Shown one piece after another: positions 54,245 through 64,000 of a stretch of 64,000 nucleotides of DNA. Origin of the DNA: Melioribacteraceae bacterium (GTDB lineage: Bacteria; Bacteroidota; Ignavibacteria; Ignavibacteriales; Melioribacteraceae); NCBI GenBank assembly GCA_022181065.1, contig BQMY01000087.1, positions 1-64,000 on the forward strand, read 5' to 3'. The notes under the pieces were generated by a model. The model was given only the letters and a program-made list of their open reading frames with translations. It ran no database searches and had not been told where the DNA came from. Each line of letters begins with the position of its first letter. Positions within the stretch are counted from its first letter, which is position 1. The translations under genes and the position numbers were made by a program.

Positions 54245-57051
54245 GGATAACAAGATATATATTATTCATAATACTCTTAACGGGTTTTGCCCTTTTTGCC
54301 CAAAAAGGTAAAGTTGAGGGTGTGGTTACTGATGCCGCGACCGGACAACCATTACCCGGAGTTAATATTTTATTAAAAGGGACCTATTATGGTGCCGCAT
54401 CAGATTTTGATGGTAAATATTCTATCCTGAATATAACCGAAGGAACCTATACAATTGAGGCTTCGCTTATAGGGTTTAAAACAATGCAGTTTACAGGAAT
54501 TGTAATTCAGGCTAATAAAACTACGAGTCTGGATGTGGTACTTGAAGAAACTGTACTCACAATGGAACAGGATGTTGTTATTGTGGGTGATAAACCTTTG
54601 ATCGATGTTGAGGAAACTCAGAGCCGTACTTCTATCACCCGGGAAGATATCGAGATTGCTGTTGTTGAAAATATCAGTGATGTTGTATCTCAGCAGGCAG
54701 GTGTTGTCAAGAGTGATAACGCGATCCATATCCGAGGCGGACGTTCGTATGAGAATGCGTTCCTTCTAGATGGTGTTTCTGTGCAGGACCCTCTTGCGGG
54801 TACAGGTTTCGGTTTGCAGCTTTCATCAAACGCTATTGAGGAAGTTGAGGTTATTACCGGTGGGTTTAACGCAGAATATGGTCAGGCAACCTCGGGTATT
54901 GTTAACGTAAAAACACGTGAAGGCGCGGATAATTTTTCAGGTTATTTGAGCTACAAACGTGATAATCTTGGTGATAAAGATTCCCCTCATACTTTTAATC
55001 TTGATGTGGCTGAGGCAAACCTCAGCGGCCCGGAGCCTTTTACCCAACTCTTGCTTCCTGCATTGGGACTGAAATTACCGGGGCAAATAAGTTTCTTCTC
55101 AAGTTTTTATATGGGTATCAGCGACGGTATTACACAAGGTTATTATAAACCGACTGCCGATCAACTTTATTCTTCAACATTCTATGGCTCAAGATTTGCG
55201 CCTCGTTCTGAAAACAGCTGGTTTTTCCTTGGGAAACTTACTTACAATATTAAGTCAACCATGAAGTTGGTTTATTCTTATAACCAGTCTGTAAGTATTA
55301 ACCAGAACTCGCAGTCCCTTCAGTCAAACCTTGAGTACGTTGAGCCATCACCCGGATATCAGTATGAGTTCCAGGGTATTCTTGATAACGCGAATACATT
55401 TACCCATAATAACAAATATAATTCCGTAAGCTGGACGCACACCCTTAACAGCAGCACATTTTACGAGTTGAAGGTGAATCACTTCTTCTCACATCTGAGG
55501 GCAGACGCAAACGGAAAATATTGGTTCGATTATGTTGAACCGAAAGATATCGTAACATTCCCGATTGAATATTACAATACTGATACGGATACTATCGGCG
55601 TTATACCCGGTGACGGTTTCTGGGATGTTGGTAATCCTTACACATGGCGTGATCACCATGTTGAAGAGTTCTCAATTAAAGGTGATGTAACCAGTTTCTT
55701 TGATGAAAAGAATAAATTCAAGGCAGGTTTTAACCTCAAGTTTCAGGAACTGCAGGTTATTGATATATATCGTCCGTGGATTGGCGAACTCGGTTTAAAT
55801 AATGATGTTTATAAAGTCTTTCCCGCAACCGGATCATTCTACGCTCAGGATAATATTAACTTTAGTGGAATGATACTCAATTTTGGTCTGCGTCTTGATT
55901 ACTGGTTCCCCGGTAAGTACGTGGATGATGCTGTAAATAATCCTGATGTGATCACAATTCCTGATGAAACACGCGAAGATTATAAAAATGAAAGTTTCAA
56001 ATTTTTCGGTGACAGATACTTTAAAGCGAGATTAAGCCCGAGATTGGGTATTTCGCATCCGGTAACCGATAACCAGATTTTATTCTTCTCATACGGTCAT
56101 TTCAGCAAATGGCCACGTCCTCAGTTTGTGTACGCGAAATTAAGTCCCGCGAGCGCTCAATCATCCTTCCAGAGATTTGGTAATCCGAATCTCGATCCTG
56201 AAACAACGGTTGCGTACGAACTTGGTCTTAAAACACAGTTTACAAACGATGATGTTCTTACAGTAACAGCGTACTACAAGGATATTTTCGATTATGTGAG
56301 GACACGTACAGCGAAAATTACTTCCGCGAGATTCGCAACTCAGTCGTTCATAACATACGCAAACCTTGACTACGCAAAATCACGTGGTATTGAGCTTGAG
56401 TATAAAAAACGTATCGGCAAGTGGTTCTCCGGAAGTACAAACTTCTCATACGCTATCGTAACAGGTAAATCATCTTCAGCCGATGAAGGTGTGTTGATAC
56501 TTCAGGGTGACCTTGACGAATCAATCAAGGAAGAATATGTTAGTTGGGACAGACCATTAACATTTTCAGCCAACCTTAGTTTCTATCTTGAAAAAGGTAA
56601 AGGCATATTCGGGTTTGCTCCTGATATCCTTGATGATATAAATATTTATGTAAGAACATTCTTCCAGTCGGGTAAACGTTATACGCCTTATGTATTCTCA
56701 GGCAGCTATGACCAGGATGGAAGACCGGAATATGAATCAGATCGTACAAGAAGATATGGCGAAATTGGCGATAACTGGTTCTGGATTGATATGAACATCG
56801 AGAAGTATATTCAATTTGCGGGTATGAGATTCTCAATCTTTATGGAAATAAACAACATTCTCGATACACAGAATAGCGCGATTGTCAATCCGGTAACAGG
56901 TGAAGCATATGAATATGGTGACCCGACTCCGTCATCATGGAATGATCCGTTATATCCCGATTTGCAAGCGCCGATTTCCACATATCCATTTGATCCGGCG
57001 AGATATTTAACTAGAAGAAATATAAAATTTGGTTTAAGCGTAAGATTTTAA
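54241..57051 (+). CDS. TonB-dependent receptor
   Basis: This 936-residue receptor has a signal peptide (to about 21), a CarboxypepD_reg-like domain (about 24-105, GKVEGVVTDAATGQPLPGVNI), a plug (about 118-232, with RGGRSYENAFLLDGVSVQDPL and GGFNAEYGQATSGIVNVKTREG) and a large barrel ending RNIKFGLSVRF with terminal Phe. It starts inside the stop codon of the lipoprotein gene and ends 2 bp before the PorV-like gene. The tight grouping with secreted-protein genes hints that it imports products of their activity. Confidence 0.9.
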   Translation: MRITRYILFIILLTGFALFAQKGKVEGVVTDAATGQPLPGVNILLKGTYYGAASDFDGKYSILNITEGTYTIEASLIGFKTMQFTGIVIQANKTTSLDVVLEETVLTMEQDVVIVGDKPLIDVEETQSRTSITREDIEIAVVENISDVVSQQAGVVKSDNAIHIRGGRSYENAFLLDGVSVQDPLAGTGFGLQLSSNAIEEVEVITGGFNAEYGQATSGIVNVKTREGADNFSGYLSYKRDNLGDKDSPHTFNLDVAEANLSGPEPFTQLLLPALGLKLPGQISFFSSFYMGISDGITQGYYKPTADQLYSSTFYGSRFAPRSENSWFFLGKLTYNIKSTMKLVYSYNQSVSINQNSQSLQSNLEYVEPSPGYQYEFQGILDNANTFTHNNKYNSVSWTHTLNSSTFYELKVNHFFSHLRADANGKYWFDYVEPKDIVTFPIEYYNTDTDTIGVIPGDGFWDVGNPYTWRDHHVEEFSIKGDVTSFFDEKNKFKAGFNLKFQELQVIDIYRPWIGELGLNNDVYKVFPATGSFYAQDNINFSGMILNFGLRLDYWFPGKYVDDAVNNPDVITIPDETREDYKNESFKFFGDRYFKARLSPRLGISHPVTDNQILFFSYGHFSKWPRPQFVYAKLSPASAQSSFQRFGNPNLDPETTVAYELGLKTQFTNDDVLTVTAYYKDIFDYVRTRTAKITSARFATQSFITYANLDYAKSRGIELEYKKRIGKWFSGSTNFSYAIVTGKSSSADEGVLILQGDLDESIKEEYVSWDRPLTFSANLSFYLEKGKGIFGFAPDILDDINIYVRTFFQSGKRYTPYVFSGSYDQDGRPEYESDRTRRYGEIGDNWFWIDMNIEKYIQFAGMRFSIFMEINNILDTQNSAIVNPVTGEAYEYGDPTPSSWNDPLYPDLQAPISTYPFDPARYLTRRNIKFGLSVRF

Positions 57052-57053
57052 TT

Positions 57054-58031
57054 ATGAAAAAATTATTGATATTACTCTTAATATTGGCACCGCTGACGCT
57101 TGTTAACGCGCAGTTGTTTCCAACTCTTGGAGGTCAGCGGGCGGGTATATCTACCGCGCAGTTTTTGAAAATTGGTGTTGGTGGCAGAGCTACAGCTATG
57201 GGTGAATCATTTGTAGCGATTTCGGATGATGCTTCCGGGCTATACTGGAACCCTGCCGGTATTGTGAAATCTGAGAATAATCAGGTGATATTTTCACATA
57301 ACGAATGGGTTGTGGATATAAAACATGAATTTGCCGGTGCTGTTTATCATTTGAGTTCAACAGATGCTGTTGGCGTTGCTTTTACAGCTCTTCATATGGA
57401 TGATATGCCTGTTACCACCGAGTTTATGCCGTTCGGTACAGGTGAATATTTCACGGTTGGTTCGATGGCATTTGCCCTCACCTACTCGCGCCAGATGACT
57501 GAACAGTTCAGTTTTGGCGGTACTGTAAGATATATCGAAGAGACACTTGACAAGCTGAAAATGCGCGGATTTATGATTGATCTCGGTACTTTGTACTATA
57601 CCGGTTTAGGAACATCAAGATTTGCGGTTGCAATTACCAACTTTGGTAATGAACTTGCGGCAGATGGTGATGTTGTTCTCTGGGGTGAGCGCAAAAAAAC
57701 AAGCTGGCAATCATTCTCACCTCCTACGATGTTCCGTATTGGTTTTGCTGTTGAGCCTTATTACAATGAAACGCATCGGGTAACAACAACTATCCAGTTG
57801 AATCACCCGAATGATAACAGCGAAAATGTTTCACTTGGTGCCGAGTACGGTTTTAAGGAAATGTTTTTTGTACGGGGTGGCTATAAAATTAATGTTGACG
57901 AGCAGGATATTTCGTTTGGCGCGGGTCTTAAAGTTCCTGCCGGTATAGCTGACGTAACAGTTGATTATTCATTCTCGAATTTTGAAAGATTGGGTTCAGC
58001 CCACAGATTTTCTATTTTATTAGGTTTATAG
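57054..58031 (+). CDS. PorV/PorQ-family outer-membrane barrel protein
   Basis: This 325-residue protein with signal peptide (MKKLLILLLILAPLTLVNAQ) is a FadL-like barrel of the PorV/PorQ group. The conserved opening AQFLKIGVGGRATAMGESFVAISDDASGLYWNPAG marks the family. PorV is the T9SS shuttle that carries cargo from the translocon to the attachment complex; paralogues (PorQ and others) are common, so this one may serve only the cargo of this locus. It is encoded between the TonB receptor and the NHL lipoprotein with 2-bp gaps on both sides. Confidence 0.85.
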   Translation: MKKLLILLLILAPLTLVNAQLFPTLGGQRAGISTAQFLKIGVGGRATAMGESFVAISDDASGLYWNPAGIVKSENNQVIFSHNEWVVDIKHEFAGAVYHLSSTDAVGVAFTALHMDDMPVTTEFMPFGTGEYFTVGSMAFALTYSRQMTEQFSFGGTVRYIEETLDKLKMRGFMIDLGTLYYTGLGTSRFAVAITNFGNELAADGDVVLWGERKKTSWQSFSPPTMFRIGFAVEPYYNETHRVTTTIQLNHPNDNSENVSLGAEYGFKEMFFVRGGYKINVDEQDISFGAGLKVPAGIADVTVDYSFSNFERLGSAHRFSILLGL

Positions 58032-58033
58032 GA

Positions 58034-59113
58034 ATGTTAAAAAGATTTTTAATTGTAGTAGCGTTATTTGGTATTTACGCATGTTCGGACAAGTTTGATC
58101 TGAACGAAGCTGTTGGTAATCTTGAAGGTGAGGCAAACCTTGGTGATACATTGTTTGTTCAGCAGTTCCCGGTTTGGGAAGGATTTAGTAAGCCTGAGGC
58201 CATGATTGTCGGGCGTGAACCTTTCATTTATGTAGCCGATACGGAAAATGACAGGGTCGTAATGCTAAACTTAGCAGGTGAAATACTTGGTTCTATTGAT
58301 ATCCCGCATCCAAACGCAATTGCCCAGGATTATAAGCTGAATCTTATAGTCTGCGGTGAATTTGATACTCTTGGTACCACATATAGCGCTGTGTATAAAA
58401 TAAACATGTTTGACGCGGGAAATATTATTAGTGACGCTCCTGTAAAAAGGGTATTACCAAAATCTTCACTTGATTACGCAAATCCTCAAAGGAAATATAC
58501 CGGCGCGGCTGTTTTCGGGAATGGGGTTTATTATATCGCGAGAACAGGAACAGTTAATAATAGTCCGGTTAACCCGGATAATTCAATTTTGATGTTCGCC
58601 ACTTATGAGAATCAGAATGGTGTTGATGTCGATACACTGATAGGCAGGGTACCGGAGATTGCGCCTGATGGTACCGGATTGGTCTCGGCAAACGGAATTA
58701 CATCACTTACTTCATTCAATAAAAATAATATTGATGTTATTGTAACTCTCGGGGGAGAAAACAGTTTCAGAACACAGTGGTGGACTTACGTGGTTACCCC
58801 TATTTATCAGCGTTATGAATCAAAACTTTCGGCGTTCTCTTCGAGATTGATGGAAGTGAATGTATTTGAAAGACCTGAGGGCACAACAGTTGACCCTTCG
58901 GATAATGTATATGTAGCGGATGCGGCGAAGGATAGTGTATTCAAGTTCTCATCATTCGGTGACCAGCTTGAAGCGTTTGGCGGAGAAACATTATTTCCCG
59001 ACAAACCACTTAACGAACCTCATGACGTAGCATATTTTGACAGAACTCTGTATGTACTTGATACAGGTAATGACAGAATTTTACGATTTATTTTATCAAC
59101 AGATCTCGAATAG
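58034..59113 (+). CDS. NHL-repeat beta-propeller lipoprotein
   Basis: This 359-residue lipoprotein (Cys 17 in IYAC) has recurring NHL-type blade sequences: FIYVADTENDRVVMLNLAGE at about 64-83, DNVYVADAAKDSVFKFSSFG near 292-311, and TLYVLDTGNDRILRF near the C-terminus. A six-bladed propeller is likely. Such proteins act as binding scaffolds. It is translationally close to its neighbours (2 bp after the PorV-like gene, 7 bp before the PLD-like gene). Confidence 0.82.
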   Translation: MLKRFLIVVALFGIYACSDKFDLNEAVGNLEGEANLGDTLFVQQFPVWEGFSKPEAMIVGREPFIYVADTENDRVVMLNLAGEILGSIDIPHPNAIAQDYKLNLIVCGEFDTLGTTYSAVYKINMFDAGNIISDAPVKRVLPKSSLDYANPQRKYTGAAVFGNGVYYIARTGTVNNSPVNPDNSILMFATYENQNGVDVDTLIGRVPEIAPDGTGLVSANGITSLTSFNKNNIDVIVTLGGENSFRTQWWTYVVTPIYQRYESKLSAFSSRLMEVNVFERPEGTTVDPSDNVYVADAAKDSVFKFSSFGDQLEAFGGETLFPDKPLNEPHDVAYFDRTLYVLDTGNDRILRFILSTDLE

Positions 59114-59120
59114 GATTAGA

Positions 59121-61427
59121 ATGAAGAAGTTTTTAGCGATTTTTGTTTTCAGTTTTAGTTTACTCCTTTCCCAGAACACAAATATTATTGATATACATCA
59201 GAATAACAGCAGCGGTGAGCCTGTTATGCTTGATCAGGTTGTAACTGTATCGGGTATTGTTACAGTCGCGGCTGAATTCGGAACACCGGGTCCGGCAGCG
59301 GTGCAGGACAGCACAGGCGGAGTAGCGGTGTACGGTAGCGGTTTCGCTTCTCAGGTAGCTATTGGTGATTCCGTAACTATTACCGCGACGGTTGACTTTT
59401 TTAACGGCGCTACACAGTTGGGTTTTGGCAGCAGTTCAAGTTTTACAAATCATGGCGGCGGATACACAGTTGAACCGGTTGTTTTAACACTGGCGGATAT
59501 TGTGAATCAAGCCTGGAACGGACTTGAAGCATATGAAGGTATTTTAGCCCGCATAAATGATGTAACAATTGGTGCATCAGGTAATTTTGCCGGGAGTACA
59601 AACTACGATATTACAGATGCTACCGGTTCTCTGGAAATCAGAATCGATGATAATGTTTCAAGTATCATCGGAACACCAATTCCATCCGGTGAAGTTGATA
59701 TTATTGTAAATGTAAGTCAGTATAAATTTAACGCGCCATATAGTAGCGGTTATCAGGTATTGCCAAGGACAAGTGCCGATATAATTGTTGGTTCGGGTCC
59801 GCAGATATTAACTCCGGTTGTTGCGTCAGATATTACACCAAATTCATTTACTGTCTATTATAACACCGCAGAAGATGGAGATAGTGAAGTTGAATACGGA
59901 TTGACTGACGCTCTTGAACTTGGCAGCGTTTCCATTGATGAAGATACTACTTATCATATCGTTCCTATTACAGGTTTGGATCCTTTAACAACATACTACT
60001 TCCGCGCTGTATCTACTAATGACGGCGGCAGAAGTGAAGGTGAAATTCAGCAGGTTTCAACCTCATCGGATAACCCCGAGCTTGGCGCGATAAATGTTTA
60101 TTTTAATTATCCGGTGGACGTTTCCGTTGCGATGCCGGATAACGAAGCGAACGGTACTATTGATTTTAAGGCTAAAGTTTTGAACAGAATAAACTCAGCC
60201 ACAGAATCGATTGATATAGCGTTATACAGCTTTTTTGGGATGGATGATGTTGCTGACGCAATTGTTGCTGCTAAAGATCGAGGTGTGAAAATACGTGTGG
60301 TTTATGATGATCGCGCGATGCAAGGGTCAATGCAGAGATTGGTTAACGCGGGAATTCAACTTAGTCAGCGTAATATTACTTCGGGTATTATGCACAACAA
60401 ATTCGCGATTTTTGACGCTCGCGACACCGATCCGGTTAATGACTGGATTTGGACAGGTTCGTGGAACTGGACTTCAGGTGAACTCGACTGGAGGAATAAT
60501 GTACTGGAAATAAATGATCCAAACCTGGCGGAAGCATACGAAGATGAATTTGAGGAGATGTGGGGTTCGGATGGCGATACTCCGAACAGCTCGCTCGCAA
60601 AATTTGGTTCATTCAAGAGTAATAACACCATTCATACATTTAATATTGGTGGAAAAGAAGTACACCTTTATTTTAGTCCTTCCGACGGTACTGAAACCGA
60701 GATTGTGAATGTAATAGGTACAGCTGATACTTCAATATATTTCGCGTTATTGGCGTTCACTAGCAACCCGATATTTGACGCGATAGAAAACAGGTATAAT
60801 GCGGGTGTTACCGATATTCGTGGAATTATCAGTGACGCGAACATTAACGGTTCAGAGTTTGACAATCTACAGCCGATATCAGAAACTTTCCAGTATAACC
60901 TTGGTGGAAAACTTCACCATAAATATGGTATGGTTGACGTGAGTAACATATATAGTGATCCTGCTGTGATAACCGGTTCGCATAACTGGTCTAACGCCGC
61001 CAACACAACAAATGATGAAAATACACTCATCATTAAGGATATACATATTGCAAATCAGTATATGCAGGAGTTCAAAAAACGATACAACGAACTCGGCGGA
61101 ACTACTGATTTTGTTATACCTGTAATAACTTCTGTGGAAGGAGAAACAACCGAAATATTACCGACTGATATCACATTGAATCAGAATTATCCAAATCCGT
61201 TCAACCCGGTTACAACAATTTCTTTCACGTTGCCCGAAAGAATGAATATTGAACTTTCGGTTTATAATATGCTTGGTGAAAAGGTAGCGGAAGTTTATAG
61301 TGGTGAACGTCAGGCAGGAGTTAATTTCATAGATTTCAACGCGAATAACCTTTCCAGCGGAGTTTACATCTATAATTTGAAAACTCCACAGGGAATTTAC
61401 AGCAAAAAGTTAACTTTGCTTAAATAA
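59121..61427 (+). CDS. Secreted phospholipase-D-superfamily protein with OB-fold, FN3 and T9SS sorting domains
   Basis: This 768-residue protein starts at ATG 59121 with AGGA upstream; the in-frame ATG at 59037 lies inside the previous gene. Order: signal peptide; OB-fold-like domain (about 25-215, DQVVTVSGIVTVAAEFG), FN3 (about 235-320); PLD domain with two HxKxxxxD motifs, H425/K427/D432 (MHNKFAIFD) and H599/K601/D606 (HHKYGMVD), each followed by the family's GS.NWS/T box; and a T9SS type A domain (NQNYPNPFNP .. GVYIYNLKTP). Both catalytic halves look intact. The OB-fold favours a surface nuclease over a lipase; this is inference. Confidence 0.85.
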   Translation: MKKFLAIFVFSFSLLLSQNTNIIDIHQNNSSGEPVMLDQVVTVSGIVTVAAEFGTPGPAAVQDSTGGVAVYGSGFASQVAIGDSVTITATVDFFNGATQLGFGSSSSFTNHGGGYTVEPVVLTLADIVNQAWNGLEAYEGILARINDVTIGASGNFAGSTNYDITDATGSLEIRIDDNVSSIIGTPIPSGEVDIIVNVSQYKFNAPYSSGYQVLPRTSADIIVGSGPQILTPVVASDITPNSFTVYYNTAEDGDSEVEYGLTDALELGSVSIDEDTTYHIVPITGLDPLTTYYFRAVSTNDGGRSEGEIQQVSTSSDNPELGAINVYFNYPVDVSVAMPDNEANGTIDFKAKVLNRINSATESIDIALYSFFGMDDVADAIVAAKDRGVKIRVVYDDRAMQGSMQRLVNAGIQLSQRNITSGIMHNKFAIFDARDTDPVNDWIWTGSWNWTSGELDWRNNVLEINDPNLAEAYEDEFEEMWGSDGDTPNSSLAKFGSFKSNNTIHTFNIGGKEVHLYFSPSDGTETEIVNVIGTADTSIYFALLAFTSNPIFDAIENRYNAGVTDIRGIISDANINGSEFDNLQPISETFQYNLGGKLHHKYGMVDVSNIYSDPAVITGSHNWSNAANTTNDENTLIIKDIHIANQYMQEFKKRYNELGGTTDFVIPVITSVEGETTEILPTDITLNQNYPNPFNPVTTISFTLPERMNIELSVYNMLGEKVAEVYSGERQAGVNFIDFNANNLSSGVYIYNLKTPQGIYSKKLTLLK

Positions 61428-61432
61428 TTAAA

Positions 61433-61463
61433 TTGATATAAAAATGAATATTCTTTAATTTTG
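61433..61463 (+). promoter_or_regulatory. Bacteroidota-type promoter candidate for atpD
   Basis: TTGA at 61433-61436 and TAATTTTG at 61456-61463 are 19 bases apart. This fits the TTTG / TAnnTTTG pattern known for Bacteroidota housekeeping promoters, except for the first T. It lies 31 bases before the ATG. Confidence 0.45.
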
Positions 61464-61481
61464 TAACTTAGTCAAAATTAA

Positions 61482-62906
<1,425 letters not shown>

Positions 62907-62908
62907 TC

Positions 62909-63313
62909 ATGAAAGAAATTAGTGTTGAAGTAATAACACCAAGCAGCGCAGCATACACAGGTGCGGCAGGATCGGTTACTATTCCCGGTACATCCGGCGG
63001 TTTTCAGGTTTTGTACAATCACGCGCCTTTGATGAGCACGTTCGATGTTGGAATCGTCAAAGTAGAGGAAACCAGTGGTGATACCAAAATATTTGCTACC
63101 GGTGGTGGTACCGTGGAAGTACGAAACAACAAAGTTCTCTTGCTTGCCGAGTCGTTTGAAGCTCCGGAAAAAATTGATGCCGAAAGAGCTGAGGAAGCTA
63201 AAGATAGAGCGCTTGAAAGACTCGCCCATAGAAGTAAACCTGATATCGATGAGGTACGGGCTGAGTTTGCTCTGAAAAGAGCGATAAACAGATTGAAAGT
63301 TATTAACTTATAA
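62909..63313 (+). CDS. atpC: F1Fo ATP synthase epsilon subunit
   Basis: This 134-residue protein has the N-terminal beta-sandwich (SVEVITPSSAAYTGAAGSV and FQVLYNHAPLMSTF, typical of epsilon) and a short C-terminal helical hairpin rich in Glu, Ala and Arg (about 90-130). It inhibits and couples the rotary enzyme. It is co-transcribed with atpD and closed by a strong terminator. Confidence 0.95.
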   Translation: MKEISVEVITPSSAAYTGAAGSVTIPGTSGGFQVLYNHAPLMSTFDVGIVKVEETSGDTKIFATGGGTVEVRNNKVLLLAESFEAPEKIDAERAEEAKDRALERLAHRSKPDIDEVRAEFALKRAINRLKVINL

Positions 63314-63319
63314 ATAATA

Positions 63320-63346
63320 AAAACCCCGGTCAAGCCGGGGTTTTTT
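63320..63346 (+). terminator. Intrinsic terminator after atpC
   Basis: AAAACCCCGG and CCGGGGTTTT form a perfect stem around TCAAG, followed by T6. The A-run on the other side would let it act in both directions. Confidence 0.9.
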
Positions 63347-63513
63347 GTATTAATGTCTCGTCCTGAAATAGTATCTTTTTCCGATCTCGAAAAATTAATC
63401 CTCACCTTTGAGTTTGCCAGATAACTTCCTTTAAATCATTTCTCTATTTTGATTATATGTTTAATATTTGAATGTTAATTACTAAATTGTGAAAACGAAC
63501 TAATGGTAATCAT

Positions 63514-64000
63514 ATGGTCAACGAAATGACGAAAAAAGATATAGCTAAATATTCTGAGGAAGTAAATTCCATAGTCAGTTTTGAAGAATTGGGTGAATTG
63601 ATTAAACTAAATATTCTGAAAGATAAAAATATTCCGCTATTACAGCTAATAAAGTTTGATGCAATGAAAGATGTGTTTGTTACCGCTTATGTTGCCGGTG
63701 AGGACTCTGTTGCGAACGATAAATTACCGGATTTTAGTCAGGTTAAGAAAAAGTTTACAATTGAAAATAAGACGTACACCGTATTTAAATTTTGTTTTCA
63801 GAGCAGGGAAATTGGATATCTGGTACTTCAATTTGGCAATAACAATTCATTAACAAAAGATTTTATAGAAGAGATAGAATTAATTTGTCTTTTGTCATCG
63901 GGGGCATTTTATAGTTTGTGTATGAGTCAAATGCTGGTTAAGTATGAGGAAAATTCCAAAATACAGGAACGAGCGCTGGAATGGAGCGGCAATGGTATAG
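63514..64000 (+). CDS. Partial protein, possible GAF-like signalling protein, cut by window end
   Basis: A frame from ATG 63514 runs open for 162 codons to the window edge. It begins MVNEMTKKDIAKYSEEVNSI. About 21-150 could be a GAF-like domain (FEELGELIKLNI .. GYLVLQFGN .. EEIELICLLSSGAFYSL), the arrangement seen before a histidine kinase, cyclase or phosphatase output domain. The last codons (KYEENSKIQERALEW) start a coiled-coil-like linker. The output domain is outside the window, so the function is open. No clear RBS is present. Confidence 0.55.
   Translation, partial: MVNEMTKKDIAKYSEEVNSIVSFEELGELIKLNILKDKNIPLLQLIKFDAMKDVFVTAYVAGEDSVANDKLPDFSQVKKKFTIENKTYTVFKFCFQSREIGYLVLQFGNNNSLTKDFIEEIELICLLSSGAFYSLCMSQMLVKYEENSKIQERALEWSGNGI

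Noticed and set aside
59037-59120. Upstream start for the PLD-like gene
   Set aside because: It lies inside the NHL lipoprotein gene; the signal peptide and RBS fit ATG 59121.
63019-63405. 128-codon minus-strand frame over atpC
   Set aside because: It is the antisense of atpC and reads through the terminator; atpC on the plus strand is certain.
63347-63513. Possible mobile-element end after atpC (GTCTCGTCCTGAAATAG)
   Set aside because: No matching inverted end or transposase is visible, so there is nothing to support it.

Overview
The window reads as chromosomal DNA of a Gram-negative bacterium of the Bacteroidota/Chlorobiota/Ignavibacteriota kind, most like the Ignavibacteria. The reasons are secreted proteins with C-terminal type IX secretion (T9SS) type A sorting domains (YPNPFNP followed by a short Ig-like fold), a PorV/PorQ-type barrel, TonB-dependent receptors with carboxypeptidase-regulatory-like N-termini, a DUF4249 lipoprotein, low GC, and an atpD-atpC pair standing apart from the other ATP synthase genes, as in Chlorobium. 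The lineage is inferred from gene content, not from a marker-gene tree.

Region by region: (1) 51-848, a lone DUF1670-type HTH protein. (2) 1095-17695, a pectin/galacturonate locus: GH105 lipoprotein, LacI regulator, GH28 lipoprotein, DUF4861 protein, UxaC, UxaE, Eda, SDR-type UxuB, UxuA, a three-gene TRAP transporter, KduI, KduD and KdgK. It encodes both branches from saturated and unsaturated galacturonate to pyruvate and glyceraldehyde-3-phosphate, with uptake and a regulator. (3) 18296-19869, an M23 peptidase and an SPW-type membrane protein. (4) 20125-26841, an unrecognised protein facing a minus-strand block of two MacB/FtsX-like permeases, a TonB receptor and a DUF4249 lipoprotein. (5) 27154-36020, the strongest candidate for an undescribed system: a 789-residue lipoprotein, a membrane-anchored family-5 solute-binding protein, a small exported protein, diverged DppB-like and DppC-like permeases, and one protein carrying two ABC ATPase domains. 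(6) 36111-37025, lipA. (7) 37774-44514, three paralogous secreted T9SS cargo proteins separated by repeat islands. (8) 45442-48176, a four-subunit 2-oxoacid:ferredoxin oxidoreductase. (9) 48476-61427, secreted calcium-binding-like and OB-fold proteins, then a tight run of lipoprotein, TonB receptor, PorV-like barrel, NHL-repeat lipoprotein and a secreted phospholipase-D/nuclease-like enzyme. (10) 61494-63313, atpD-atpC, then a gene cut by the window end.

The non-coding DNA is also structured. Five islands (about 17.9, 31.3, 37.0, 40.6 and 44.5 kb) hold interspersed repeats. Three of them begin exactly at the stop codon of the gene before with an AGTGCTGAGT-type array and contain an ACT-rich array near the other end. 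A palindromic unit of about 20 bp occurs ten times; in most copies it sits inside a TTCGA word of a longer repeat, in either orientation. No rRNA, tRNA, CRISPR array or transposase gene was seen.
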